From contig JAKTTT010000074.1 in the NCBI GenBank assembly GCA_030581615.1, positions 32,417 to 96,416 of the forward strand: DNA of 64,000 nucleotides, given 5' to 3'. How positions within the stretch are numbered: the first letter of the stretch is position 1; each line of letters opens with the position of its first letter. Both the position numbers and the translations under genes were made by a program. This DNA comes from Alloascoidea africana (taxonomy: Eukaryota > Ascomycota > Alloascoideomycetes > Alloascoideales > Alloascoideaceae). A model generated the notes under the pieces. It ran no database searches. It was not told where the DNA came from and worked only from the letters and a program-made list of their open reading frames with translations. Below, piece after piece: positions 48,443 through 60,008 of the stretch.

Positions 48443-51400
48443 CCCAATAACCTGGTCCAAGCTTCTCCAGCTCCATCACCAAAGCCAAAGGTTGAAATGC
48501 CGCTGTTATCATCATGCAGCCTCCGATGTGCATACTCAACCTGCCTAAGCGCGCGCGTTCGGCGTTAGACACATAAAAAAGAAAAAAGCAAAATAAAGCC
48601 TTGCCTCACCGACCGCACTTCTGTCAGATCTGCTCTCCACAAAGTTTTTCGCGCATCGCAAGGTTTGAGTTAATTACTTTGGCACTCAGGATCCCTGCTG
48701 ATGACCTGACAGCATTTTTCCTGGACATGTGGCACTACGTCTTTGCCCTTTGCTCGCCAGGTCCTTCGCAGCCAGGCCCACCCAAACTGAACCCAACCAT
48801 CACCCTATGATGTCTTCAGACAAGAGGCCGTTTGATTCACGGTTTGAGGGAACACCACGGAAACATTCCCTCAAGTGGGACAGGAGCCGTCATGTTAATT
48901 GCTACAAAATGGAAGAATCCAGCGAGTTTTACCTTGTCTGCTCCACATTGCAAGATGTATAGAAATCATGATGCATCGGGATGAATAATTATTAGCTAGA
49001 AGTATGTCATGAATCAGCATTACTCCGTAGCTCCATATCCATTTGTTGTCCATCCAACACATACAACATTTTAGCAGAACAAAAGGTCTATGAACATGCT
49101 TATGACAGTACGAATGAGGAACCATAACGAAAGCGTATTTTCCTAGTGCCCTCTTTTTCAGTTTTTGGCCCTTGAAACCACAGATTGACCTTCTGAGTTT
49201 TATAAGAGACTAGATGGTCACCGATCGAACTTTGACCTACGATTATTGCCCTTTCGTACTCGCCTGCTCCGGTTTGAATTTCGTATGTTGTTTGTCCTCC
49301 TTCCCATCACATGGGATAAAAGCTGGGAATTGATTTGCCAACTTTAAGATACATTCCCTCTGTTTCTCGCTTGGAAAACAATTGACCCCGTCTCAAGGAT
49401 AATCTGCTTTCCACCACGGCAACAAGAACTGGCCAGGAATTGTAATAGAAAAGGTAATGCAAGCGCCTATCACAATTACTGCACTTTTCAATTTTGGAGA
49501 AACCAGATTAACAGAAAGAATTGAAAATTTGAACCAGACATATATATCTGCAAGCAGTTCAGCCTCATTTTTGACAAATTGTGGGAAAATAAACGTGTGT
49601 CCCCACTCTCTGAGAACAATGCAATGCAGTACTTCCTTTTTCAGCTCCCGATCGAGTCCCCCATCATTCAATTGTTATTTGCCAATCGCACCATCATCGT
49701 TACGGTAGCAACTTTGCACATGAAACAAGGTCGAGTTGAAGCAAAGTCAGCTGTCAATTGATTATATGTGATATGTTCTATTTGGTTTGTTTGTTTTGTA
49801 TTTTGAACCTATGTATAAGGTTCGAGAAGGCAGGAGGCTTCAAACAACACTAGAATTGTTGATTCTTCCCGATAAGAGGGACCGATAAGGGGGAACAGAT
49901 ACGCTACTTATATAGACCTATCAAAGTCTCATTACTAGAGAGTGAGAAGATCACCCGTCGGAGACTAACACTATGGATTGCATTTTCTAGTCAAAGATGC
50001 CTGTAAAACTAGAGCCCAATACAACAACGATACATTCAAGAGTTCGCAAGGCGGGAGAGAATCTATCACATCAATTCATTGAAAAAAGGATTTAGACGGG
50101 AAAATTTGAAAAGAGAAAATATGTTTAACATGTTATACTTGGGAGTTTTTACAACGTTAATTATTGGCATGGATACAAAGTCAGGGTTTACTTTTCTATT
50201 TTACCAAAGGCAGCAGGCGCCCGATTTTAGAGAGCACATAATGGATTATTCCAAGTTTTATTCTCTTTGGTGTAGGCATTCCTCAACGGAGTTGTATATC
50301 GATAAAACACAATGCTGGCCTTTTTACAGACATTGAAATCTCAAACAAATCACACCGCCTCCTGTTTTCTCACTCTTTACCCTACTTCTACTGTTCAATG
50401 CTAAACTTTTCTAGACATTTGGGTATTTTCCCCTTTTCAAGTCTGAAAAAACAATTGAATCAAAGTGATAGTAGTGCTCGATGTGATTCTATGCTTGGTC
50501 CAATTTTGAGTTTTCGATGTACGGACGGCGTCTTCTCCCAACTCTAAGTTAAGGTCTAGGAGTCTTCTTTTTTTTTTTTTTTTTTGGTTCTGCTTTGAGT
50601 TAAGATGGCGCTATTTTTTAACTTACCAGGGCTACTGTTTATTGTGTTGTCTTAGCATTTCTTTTTTTTTTGGTGCTTATTTTTCCTGACTCTGCTTCTA
50701 TACAGAACAACAAGTTTCTCGAATGGAAGGGACCTGCGCCGCCTCATTTTTTCCCCCAGTCTCATTTTTTCACAAAACGATAGCGATCTTAGTTGGCGTG
50801 AAAAACGAATAGTTTTTTTAACGCTATACAACAGTCAACTTTATTCCTTATCACCGGTATTGTAAGCCAAAGGTTTCGAGCCCCCACTTGTCTATTGTGA
50901 ACAATTTCTGTTTTGCTAAAGGGAAGTGATTTTGGAGATGTAGATTGCATACGCTTCTTCCGTGTCTGTGTTTTTAAATTACGAAGACGCATCAACCTAA
51001 ACCGGGGAAGAGGTAAGGGGAAAGGGAAATGCCCTGCAGAAAACATACCATATCTTACCACACGGTGTTAATTATCCCTCCCAAAACGAGCAATTATATT
51101 GATTTGGCGTTCCACACAGGACAAAGTCAGAATATACCCCCGCGGGGCTGGAAAGTACTTCAGTTATGAATCCTTGTGGCAAAAAAGTGTTGAGAATGTC
51201 GTTGCTAGGGCGAGTCTCTGAGTCTTTCCCCAGTCCAAAACACAACAAACTAAACTCACTACAAAGTGTCACATTCTAATTCTCCTCCGCCAACGATTGC
51301 CTAAAAGAACAGAATAAAAGATTTGAGAATGTTTGGGTTGTTTTTACTTTTGTGTTTTACTTCATTGACTAAAAGGCAAACTATTCTGTCTCTGAATTTC

Positions 51401-52623
51401 AGCACGTCATTATAAACGGAACAACAAATCATGCACCCACAAAATGACTTTTTCCGTGTTGGCGTTCCGAGATCTCTCTCGATCTTCCAATATGTGAGAG
51501 AGTGAAACATTTATGTATGTCTTGAAAGGAAAAACTTGGATATTTGCGCTCTTCTTGTAGAAATCAGCTTATTTCTGGCAGCAGCGGCCCCAGATAAGGG
51601 GAATGTTTCAGTCATACATCGCTCCGAGTTCTACCAATCTCGGATGGACGATTTGAACCCTGCCAATTTCTAGCTTAGAGTTTGATTTTGAAAGGAGAAA
51701 CGCTGCACTGTTGTTGTGATCAAGGCAAAACATGAAATCGAAAATGAGAAACATTTTGTCTCACCCACTCTTTTCAAGGGTGGGCGGTTAAATAGTGAAA
51801 GCAAAAGCTTTCACGCCATAGGAGCTTGAAATACTGGGCTTGAGGCTTGCCTAATCTCGAGACGTCATTTCGAAAATGTGTGAGAAAATCAGGTCAGTAT
51901 CTCATTTTACAGTTTTCTTGCGCCCGACGGGCTTTCTGCTCGAGACCACCAAACGTGAACCAGGCAAATTATCCCGTGACTTGGCTAGGCTGTTCTCGAG
52001 GCACGGTCCGACTCCTGGCCACACTTTTCAAATCACATGCACTCAGGCCGCAAATATGATCCTACCTAGCCCTAATCTCTTTCACGTGACTCTTGTTGTG
52101 GTGGGGGAGGAGGAACACAATTATGACAATTTAAAGTTTGACAGAATAGGTTTCTAGGCTGGACCCACCAATATTTCTACTCTACTTCTCGGTATATCTC
52201 TATCGGCAACTGGAGATAAGTTGCAAAAAAGACAGCTAAACTGTGGTATGCTCTATTAAAAGGACGGTTTGGCAAGAAAAATACGGGATAATCCGAGTTG
52301 CAGGATGTATTACGACTATGAATGGGAGAGCAAATTACGAGTGGATTGGAAATGCAATGTGTGCTTTTTTGACTATGTGAGAGGAAACAAAGAAAGTAGT
52401 TATTATTGCCCTATTTTGAAAAGTATTGGTTCTTCTCGCAGGTTTTTGCTTAAAGCGCGTCTTTCTTTGTATATAAGAGAGAAAAAAAATCGTATTGTAT
52501 TCTTCACTTCTCAATGATCTCTTTTCTTCTCATAATCACCGTTTCTTGTTTTATCTTAGCGCTTCTTGGTGGTTTGAATTAATCTTCCACTGTTTTTGTT
52601 TGAGTTTGTGATATTTCAACTTC
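48443..52623. promoter_or_regulatory. 4.2-kb gene-free divergent interval (SFP1 / F-box)
   Basis: I find no supported protein or RNA gene. The interval includes T/A-runs (50568-50585, 50661), a CACGTG at 52084-52089 about 535 bp before the F-box ATG, and TATATAAG at about 52471. Short frames have no family features. Long upstream regions are typical of regulators controlled by many inputs; an unannotated non-coding RNA cannot be excluded. Confidence 0.4.
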
Positions 52624-55089
52624 ATGACGAACCATCGATCCTCTAGATTTCGTTTCCCTAGGTCAAAACCTATTAGTATACCGTCCCCCTCCAACACAAA
52701 TAACGACAGGGGTTTAGGGCGCTCCCCGAGTTTTACTTCGGGCCCTCGTAGAGCCCAGCCACTCACAGGCCCTAGAAGCGAGACGAGAACCACTATTGAC
52801 TTGAACAGAACAGAAGTAAACTTTTCAGATGGGCTCCCTACAGACCACTTCAGGTTTTTTAGAGCTCACCGTAACCGCAACCGCAACCGCAAAAACAATG
52901 ACAACAAAAGCGAAAATGATAACGAAAATGTAAATTACAACGATAACGATAATTATAACAATAAAAAAACCAATAACAACGAGTTGTTCCCCTTAGACCC
53001 CCATGACGATTTCCTGGCCAACTCTGGCATAGTCTCAGACCCTAACGCTGTTCCTGGCCCTGACACCGAACCTTACGCGCATACAAAAACGCAGTCCAGT
53101 TTTTCACATCTCCATGATGAAGGCTCATCGAGCCAGGATTCATCTTCACTAGGAGGCTATTATGTGAATTTGCCCCCTCTCCCAACATCTCAATCTACAC
53201 CACGCCTTAGGCGTAAACCCAATTTTTCAACGATCAGGTACAATCTCGGATGTTCTTTGGAGTCCTTCGCATCAACTTCATGCAGCAGTGTGGACTCTTT
53301 CTATTCTGGGTCCACCATTAGGCCTGGAAATATCCCCAGCTCTACTGACATATCCCAAGAAAAGTTGCCAACAAACAAGGGGAAAGGTGAGGCACGGGCG
53401 CCCTGGAAAAGTAACTGCAGCATGACACATCTCCCACTAGAGCTTTTCAACATAATTTTTGAATATTGCGATTACAGAAGCCTGGTGAATTTGCTCTACG
53501 TCTGCAAAACCGTTCACTCAGCAGTGATTCCGCAAATCTACCGAAAACCGTTACTCACCACAACGTACCGATTGGGACAATTTGTGTCGACTATTGTGAG
53601 GAACCGAGAGCTTGCGGAACAAGTTTATGTTTTGGACTTTAGTCACCTGGTAGAGCCCGTGACAGTAGGCAGGGGGTATTGTACAACCCACCCACGAGAT
53701 GAAGGAATGGATCTTGAAGAAGATGAAGAGTTACCTTATCTCGCGGGATGGCGAGAATGGAAGCATCGCGCAGACATAAGATATGCTGCGTACCCTGCTG
53801 AGCTGGCAAGTCCCAGCAATGACTTTGATAAGTTTGTTATCAGGAGACCCTCGGCAGTGACATTCTTTTCCCACAACTTTGGGGATCCCACTGCCAACGG
53901 TTCAGGACCCAGTCAATGGTATTTACGGACTGGCCAGGGGTCTGAGGAAGAGTGGAGACCTAGATTAAGACGAAGACAAAGACGAAGATCAGCCACAGAC
54001 ACAGCCACAGCCACAGCCACAGCACCAGTTCCAGTTCCAATTCCAGCCTCAGCTTCAGCCCCAGTTTCAAGTTCAACTGCAATACCAACACCAAGAACAA
54101 GAACACGCGACCGCTTAACGATTTTCAATATAAATTCTAGGCACAGATCACGCTCTGAAGATGGACCGAGAAGAAGAACACGCGCCCGTTTTTCGTTTCT
54201 CAGTAGAAGATTTTTGCACAGACCGCAGTCTGTTTCCGAATGCGACGAACAAGCGCAACTTTTTCAGGAAGATTTTGAAAATGAAGGTATCTCAGTCTCA
54301 CATGGTAGCGGTTTTGAGTCCGAGATTGATGCAGAAGAAGTTATTGAGGACGATTTGATATTTGGAGATACCCCAGACTCACTGTTAAGCGCTCTTGATT
54401 CCGAGAATGAGTCGGAAAGAGGTGTTGAGAATGGATTGGCGGAAGAAGTTGGGCCTGTAAACAGAAATCAAGCGGAATTGAGAGTCCTAAAAGCCTATAC
54501 CCCTGAGTTAGATGAACTTTTTGTATTTTTGAAGTTTAAAGACCTTTGGGGAAGGGCCCAACCTTTTTCCAGACGCCATCCTCATGCAAATCCGCTTAAT
54601 GAGCAGGCTTGGAAACCTCGAAACATTCCAATGGGACATATTTTACACATTCTCTATTGTTGTCCGAATATTGAATACCTTGATATTTCCAAGCATCAGT
54701 TTCACATGGATTATAAACTTTCAGCTGAGGTACTGTGTGGCAGAGACTATCCGATTGATATGATGTCTGAGCATAACGATAAGTGTCTTTTCGAATCGGA
54801 TACCTCCAACAGTTTCCTGTTTAATCATCCAACTACCATAGAGATCACCTATGGCGACATTATCAAAGCAATTTCCGCGCTTAAGCGTTTGAAGGTACTT
54901 AATATTTCGAATCTCAAATGGATGCGAGAGAACAATCTTTTAAATATTCTGGAGAATAGCGAGTCCAATAAAAAAGGATTGTTGAAAGAAGTTGATTATA
55001 ACGGCAGCGGTCATGATGTTTCCCACAATTTGAAGGGCACACCGCAAGATTTGAGAGAAACGGTGGAGTATTATAGCTATCGTTATTAA
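52624..55089 (+). CDS. F-box protein with low-complexity N terminus
   Basis: An 821-residue protein starting at the ATG at 52624. A disordered N-terminal ~265 residues include a simple-repeat patch (RNRNRNRKNNDNKSENDNEN and an Asn-rich continuation). An F-box follows at about 270-315 (CSMTHLPLELFNIIFEYCDY, then LVNLLYVCKTVHSAVIPQIY). A second repeat-rich spacer (TATATATAPVPVPIPASASA, about residues 458-480) precedes an acidic segment. The C-terminal ~200 residues look LRR-like (CCPNIEYLDISKHQF, ALKRLKVLNISNLKWM). It is probably a substrate receptor of an SCF ligase. Yeast F-box/LRR proteins such as YDR306C and YLR352W have a similar layout, but I cannot say which one, if either, is orthologous. 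Confidence 0.85.
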   Translation: MTNHRSSRFRFPRSKPISIPSPSNTNNDRGLGRSPSFTSGPRRAQPLTGPRSETRTTIDLNRTEVNFSDGLPTDHFRFFRAHRNRNRNRKNNDNKSENDNENVNYNDNDNYNNKKTNNNELFPLDPHDDFLANSGIVSDPNAVPGPDTEPYAHTKTQSSFSHLHDEGSSSQDSSSLGGYYVNLPPLPTSQSTPRLRRKPNFSTIRYNLGCSLESFASTSCSSVDSFYSGSTIRPGNIPSSTDISQEKLPTNKGKGEARAPWKSNCSMTHLPLELFNIIFEYCDYRSLVNLLYVCKTVHSAVIPQIYRKPLLTTTYRLGQFVSTIVRNRELAEQVYVLDFSHLVEPVTVGRGYCTTHPRDEGMDLEEDEELPYLAGWREWKHRADIRYAAYPAELASPSNDFDKFVIRRPSAVTFFSHNFGDPTANGSGPSQWYLRTGQGSEEEWRPRLRRRQRRRSATDTATATATAPVPVPIPASASAPVSSSTAIPTPRTRTRDRLTIFNINSRHRSRSEDGPRRRTRARFSFLSRRFLHRPQSVSECDEQAQLFQEDFENEGISVSHGSGFESEIDAEEVIEDDLIFGDTPDSLLSALDSENESERGVENGLAEEVGPVNRNQAELRVLKAYTPELDELFVFLKFKDLWGRAQPFSRRHPHANPLNEQAWKPRNIPMGHILHILYCCPNIEYLDISKHQFHMDYKLSAEVLCGRDYPIDMMSEHNDKCLFESDTSNSFLFNHPTTIEITYGDIIKAISALKRLKVLNISNLKWMRENNLLNILENSESNKKGLLKEVDYNGSGHDVSHNLKGTPQDLRETVEYYSYRY

Positions 55090-55555
55090 ATAACTTAAGG
55101 GTTTTACTTTGACTTTTGATGGTTTTTGTACAATATAGTCTTATGTATCTAACATGCTCATCCGTGTTAGCACAGGACTCTTGGTGAATTGCCATTCGTA
55201 CTGTTTGGAACAGTGTCCTAACCACACAACTTTTTCCTGGGAAGTAGTCGTACCCACTGGGCCAACACCGCTGTTACAAGTGAGATGGCTCAACACCTAC
55301 AAGCCGAATCTTGCCAACATCCTCCGAGATTTTCTATTTAACTAAGTGCTTTCCTCGAACGTAGTTTGTACTAGCGTGTGTGAGTGTGGTCTGCTGCTCA
55401 GTTGCGTCATCAGGCCGGAAAAACAAATCTGGTGGCACCTGCGCTCCGCAAATCATAGTTGCGTCACTCGTATAATTATTCTCTCTTCTGCTCGTTCACT
55501 TTTTCCCGTTTACCATTCACAAAACCCACAACCACCTCTACAAGAACAAAAGACA
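55090..55555. promoter_or_regulatory. GUT1 promoter
   Basis: 466 bp. The frame of GUT1 stays open upstream of its ATG to about 55346 without a family-like sequence. No specific site is claimed. Confidence 0.4.
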
Positions 55556-57367
55556 ATGGGAATTCCACTTATCGCATCGATTGATGTGGGCACAACGTCC
55601 ACACGAATCATTCTGTTTTCAAAACAGGGCAAACCGGTGCTTTCGCACCAGATTGAGTACTCCACAACAGCGTCTGTGAACCGGGACAAGGGAAGTGAGT
55701 TTTCACCCACCGGCACGTCCAAACTGAGTTCGGAGGGGATCCGGGTCAGACCCAGCAGACATCTTGTGCTCGAGAATGCGGAAGACACTGGAGAGAAGGG
55801 ACCTACTCTTCGATTTCCAGAGCCTGGTTGGGTCGAGGTTGAGCCCAGGCAGATTGTAGCAAACGTTTTGCGGTGCCTCAAGGTGGTGGGCGATGATCTC
55901 ATCAGCATCAACAAAGAGCGTGCCAATGCCGGCAATTCTGGAAAAGATGGAAAGGCAAAGGACCAGTACTACGTTGCGGGATTTGGGCTCACCAACATGC
56001 GTGAGACCACAGTTTTGTTTTCCAAGAAAACCGGTGAGCCGTTTTACAATGGAATTGTGTGGAACGACACAAGGACGAACGACATTGTAGCGCGGATTCG
56101 CAAAGCGACACCGGAGGCCAAACTCGAGGAACTTCGCAAACGCTGCGGTGTGCCTCTCTCATCGTATTTTTCAGCAGTGAAATTGCAATGGCTGTTCGAG
56201 AACGTTCCCGCGGTGCAAACTGCGTACGAACAAGGCGACCTCATGTTTGCGACTCTGGACACCTGGCTCCTCTACCATCTCACGCAGGAGCGGGCTTTTG
56301 TGACAGACGTGACAAATGCTTCACGGACCATGTTCATGAACATCGACACGCTCCAGTACGATGAGGACCTGGTACGGTTCTGGAAGCTGGAGCTGGACGA
56401 CGGCAAGCTGCATCTGCCCCAGATCCGCTCGTCCTCCGAGCTCTACGGGCACTTTGCGTTCCCCGAGCTGCTGAAGAAACATGTGGATCTGCTGGGCTTC
56501 GGACCCAAGGACGTTGAATTTGCGCTCGGCAAGCCCATCTGCGGATGTCTTGGAGACCAGTCCGCGTCGCTGGTGGGCCAGCTCGCGTTCGAGCCCGGCG
56601 CGGCCAAGAATACGTATGGCACCGGGTGTTTTTTGCTCTACAACACGGGCGCGTCCAAGATGACGAGCGAGAACGGCGCCGTCACCACGCTCGGCTACTG
56701 GTTCAAGGGCCTGGAGTCCCGGCGCGACTCGCAGCCGTGCTACGCGCTGGAGGGCTCGATCGCGGTCGCGGGCTCGTGTGTGCAGTGGCTACGCGACAAC
56801 CTCCGGCTGATCAACCGCTCCGCGGACGTGGGCCCGTTGGCATCGCAGGTGCCCAACACGGGCGGCGTGGTCTTCGTGCCGGCCTTCTCGGGCCTGTTTG
56901 CGCCTTACTGGGACTCGGACGCCCGCGGAACCATCTTCGGACTGACCCAGTACACCAACTCGTCGCACATCGCGCGCGCGGCCATCGAGGGCGTGTGCTA
57001 CCAGACCCTCGCGATCTTGCACGCGATGCAGAAGGACTCGGGCACCAAGCTCAAGGTGCTGAGGGTCGACGGCGGCATGTCACAGTCCAACGAGGTGATG
57101 CAGATCCAGTCCGACATCTTGGGCGAGGGCGTCCGGGTCGAGCGCATGGCCATGGCCGAGGGAACCGCGCTGGGCGCCGCCATTGCCGCAGGCCTCTCGG
57201 ACGAAATTAAGCTCTGGGGCAGTCTGGACGAGGTGAAGCAAGATATTGGCGGAGGCATTGGCTCCGACTCCTTCACCTCGACTTCGGACCCCGAGGCTCG
57301 TATCGTCAACTACACCAGGTGGAAACGGGCCATCGAGCGGGCAAAGGGATGGATGAGCGATCTCTAG
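55556..57367 (+). CDS. GUT1: Glycerol kinase
   Basis: Converts glycerol to glycerol-3-phosphate using ATP, the entry step of glycerol use. The 603-residue FGGY kinase has all landmarks: the phosphate-1 motif SIDVGTTSTR, FGLTNMRETTVLFSKKTGEP, the substrate-site strand GIVWNDTRTND, FVTDVTNASRTMFMNI, CGCLGDQSASLVGQ, KNTYGTGCFLLYNTG, FSGLFAPYWDSDARGTIFGL and LRVDGGMSQSN. An insertion of about 50 residues after the first strand (VNRDKGSEFSPTGTSKL onwards) is common in fungal Gut1. The ATG at 55556 fits the family start (MGIPLIASID). GC content rises sharply after about 56340 while the frame and motifs stay intact. Confidence 0.96.
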   Translation: MGIPLIASIDVGTTSTRIILFSKQGKPVLSHQIEYSTTASVNRDKGSEFSPTGTSKLSSEGIRVRPSRHLVLENAEDTGEKGPTLRFPEPGWVEVEPRQIVANVLRCLKVVGDDLISINKERANAGNSGKDGKAKDQYYVAGFGLTNMRETTVLFSKKTGEPFYNGIVWNDTRTNDIVARIRKATPEAKLEELRKRCGVPLSSYFSAVKLQWLFENVPAVQTAYEQGDLMFATLDTWLLYHLTQERAFVTDVTNASRTMFMNIDTLQYDEDLVRFWKLELDDGKLHLPQIRSSSELYGHFAFPELLKKHVDLLGFGPKDVEFALGKPICGCLGDQSASLVGQLAFEPGAAKNTYGTGCFLLYNTGASKMTSENGAVTTLGYWFKGLESRRDSQPCYALEGSIAVAGSCVQWLRDNLRLINRSADVGPLASQVPNTGGVVFVPAFSGLFAPYWDSDARGTIFGLTQYTNSSHIARAAIEGVCYQTLAILHAMQKDSGTKLKVLRVDGGMSQSNEVMQIQSDILGEGVRVERMAMAEGTALGAAIAAGLSDEIKLWGSLDEVKQDIGGGIGSDSFTSTSDPEARIVNYTRWKRAIERAKGWMSDL

Positions 57368-57633
57368 AAATTATATATTTATAGTGTCTCTTTGCAGTAA
57401 TATATGAATCATGATTTTCATGCCATGGTTCGTGAAGCTTGAGGTACAAATCTGGAGGTGTGTGGGTGTGGATAGATATAGGGCTGAGCCCTGGTCAAGG
57501 CGACGACAATACAATCATACGGGTAATTTCTGTCACTGAGTAACAATTGAGTGAAACATTCAACCAACACTCCTCTGTGAATTTGATTTGCAAATCACGA
57601 CAGCATTCTAAAGGAAAGAAGGAACGGCAAAAA

Positions 57634-58246
57634 ATGGGTATGTACCTCATGTTCATTCGCAATTACGGGTTTTTGTGAGGGAGGACTTTATTTTTGGGAT
57701 TCAGGTTTTGTGAGAGACTACGACACACCAACCATGCCATGACGACGACGGGATTTTGAGAAGAAAGGAGCACTCACTGAACATCATTCTGGAACATTTA
57801 CGAATTTGACGAATGAATGGAACTAACATGTTTCTATGTAGTCAATATTCCAAAGACACGAAGAACCTACTGCAAAAAGTGCAACCAGCACACTGTCCAC
57901 AAAGTCACCCAGTACAAGGTAAGTCAGCACTCAGCGAAACCAGTGCAACAACAAGTAAAGTGAAATAAATGCGAGACCAGATTTGTCTAACGAGATATTT
58001 GTAATCTTATAGGCTGGCAAGGCATCACTTTTCGCACAGGGAAAGAGAAGATACGACCGTAAACAATCAGGATATGGTGGTCAAACCAAGCCCGTTTTCC
58101 ACAAGAAGGCCAAGACGACAAAGAAGATTGTTCTGCGTCTGGAATGTACCAAATGTAAGAGCAAGGCTCAATTGGCTCTTAAGAGATGTAAGCACTTTGA
58201 ACTCGGTGGTGATAAGAAACAAAAGGGACAGGCTCTACAGTTTTAA
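57634..58246 (+). CDS. RPL42: 60S ribosomal protein eL42, three exons
   Basis: eL42 lines the ribosomal E site. Exons are 57634-57637 (ATGG), 57842-57918 and 58013-58246, with introns of 204 and 94 nt (GTATGT/GTAAGT donors, AACTAAC and TCTAAC branch sites, GTAG and TATAG acceptors). The first intron interrupts codon 2 just after the ATG, as in other yeasts. The 104-residue product begins [15 protein letters not shown] and keeps the zinc-binding Cys pairs (CKKC and CTKC), [20 protein letters not shown] and the terminal [18 protein letters not shown]. Pro54 in QTKPVFHKK corresponds to the position whose Pro-to-Gln change gives cycloheximide resistance in yeasts. Confidence 0.97.
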
Positions 58247-58842
58247 AAAACCAAACGAACAAAATAGGGAATGTGTGTTTATAGAGGTAGAGACAGGAGG
58301 ACGATTTTTGGCCGAGATGGTGTGGTTAAAGCTGTTATATTAGTCTTGGTTTTTTTTTTTCTTTTCTTTATGTTAAGGAAGAAAAAACATAACACTCAGA
58401 AAAGGATGAGAAACAAAGTCAAAAAAACATATACTGTAATGATTGAACATTTGTCATACATTTTCACGCTTCCATCGGTTTGTAGACATCTAGTCATTTT
58501 GATTGAGCTTACAAACTTTGTCCATATCTGTATCCATTTGGTTCAACACGGTGTGTGTACGATTTAATTAAAACTAATGGCTATAGAGAAAGCAAAAAAA
58601 TACCAACTGTTCATGCGTATTGTATTGTATTGTAAATCTTTCTTTCTCTATGATCTCTCGAGGTAAGTGTATGTTTATGTTTATGTTTATGTGAATTGTA
58701 TGAAAGAATCTGTTATATTTTTATTGTTTTGGGGAATTCCGTGAGCCCGCCGCCAATCAACCAGCAAAAGCAACATGTATCAAAAGGGAGGAAAGAGAGA
58801 GCTAAGAAAAAAAAAAGAATAATGTTTTAAAAGAGAGGAATG
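58247..58842. other. Convergent 3' intergenic region
   Basis: 596 bp between RPL42 and PET20 stop codons. It includes a short tandem TTATG/TTTATG repeat (58669-58692) and A/T runs. Nothing else is seen. Confidence 0.45.
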
Positions 58843-60008
58843 CTAATCTCGGTTTTTGGATAGGTTTAATGCCTGGTCTTCTTCTTCGACCTCTTCGATT
58901 TCCAGTTCCAACTCCAATTCTCGATCCAGTTGTAACGCAAGTTCGGGGTTTTCCAACTCTGATGATTTATCCTTATCAGATTTAGATGCAGCTTTAGTAC
59001 GGAGTTTGGCTTTTACCTTGACAACCTGCTCACCTGTAGAAATGTTAATCTCTACGGGCATCTCGGGCGTCTGGAAAGGTTTGAGACTCTGGACAATGGA
59101 CCTGGGGACCTTGTCCATTTCGGGATAGTGCTCGAGGCCCGCGGCAGAGGTCGACCAAAGCGATATGTGCGGATGCGAGTGCGATTGCGATTGCGAAAAG
59201 GATATGTGCTGGGATTTGCTTGCCCAGGAGCTGCTGTTTGTCGTTCTGCTGCCAGTGCCAGTGCCCGAGTTAGAGTTATGGTTGGAGGAAGATGAAGCGG
59301 ATGAGGACGAGGATTCCACCGAGGCAGCGGACGAGGCAAGGATTTCGTTCTTCATTGTGGAAATGGAGGGCGGGAAGTAGCCTGTTTGACCCTGTTTCTG
59401 TCCCTGTCCCTGTCCCTGGCTTCGCGTATCTGCCTGGGGCGATCTGAGGAACGGATTTCGGGAGCTGGAGCGCGATGAGGCCGAGGCCTTGGGATACAGA
59501 GTCGGGGGCAGCATCGGCAGGGGCCTATAGCCCGAGTAGAGGCAGTCCTTGTAGAGCTCTAGACATGGCGTTGGTGTTAGTGATGGTGATGGTGATGGTG
59601 ATCGCAAATCAGCTGATCCGCGCACACGCACGCACGCAATGACTCCACCGGATAATGAACGAGAGATAAGGACTTACTCGAGGTGCTCATGAACTCCGTG
59701 GAGGGCACTCGCGGAAGCCAGTCGTAGTTGGGGGCCCGCGGCAGCAGTTTACCAGAGTCTTTCGCGGGTTTCGCGCTGACAGCGGCCGTGGCCGAGGCCG
59801 TGGGCGTGCTGGAGCTCGAAGGGTTGAGTTCCTGAAGGGCTCCACACGAGGATCTCGTTTTGCTAGTGTTATTTCTATTACTATTGCTATTGCTATTACT
59901 GCTGCTGCTGCTGTTTTGGCGAACCGAGACGCGAGAGGACACTGCAAAGCTTTTGAAAGCAGCTTTCTCAAATTCGCCAAGGAACAGGGTATTTGTTGCT
60001 TTTATCAT
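58843..60008 (-). CDS. PET20: Mitochondrial Pet20/Sue1-family protein, two exons
   Basis: Pet20 and Sue1 are mitochondrial proteins, the first needed for respiratory growth and the second for degradation of unstable cytochrome c. Exons 59678-60008 and 58843-59558 are joined across a 119-nt intron (GTAAGT donor, CACTAAC branch, TCTAG acceptor), producing 348 residues (Pet20 has 253). The family core spans the junction: YDWLPRVPSTEFMSTS from exon 1 followed by KLYKDCLYSGYRPLPM from exon 2. The N terminus (MIKATNTLFLGEFEKAAFKS, then SSRVSVRQNSS) suits a mitochondrial presequence. The rest of exon 2 is Ser/Gln/His-rich low complexity, then an acidic C-terminal tail not typical of the yeast proteins. 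Which of the two paralogues it represents is unclear. Confidence 0.85.
59559..59677 (-). other. PET20 intron containing a CATCAC repeat at its branch site
   Basis: On the minus strand four CATCAC-type units (about 59579-59603) run straight into the CACTAAC branch sequence. If the intron were retained the frame would encode a seven-His run and stop at the TAA of the branch site. Confidence 0.7.

Noticed and set aside
51580-51680. Possible tRNA suggested by GGTTCAAAT on the minus strand
   Set aside because: The T-arm does not pair and no A box lies at the right distance.
56545-57210. Second frame inside GUT1
   Set aside because: Arg/Gly/Ala-rich shadow of the GC-rich 3' half of glycerol kinase.
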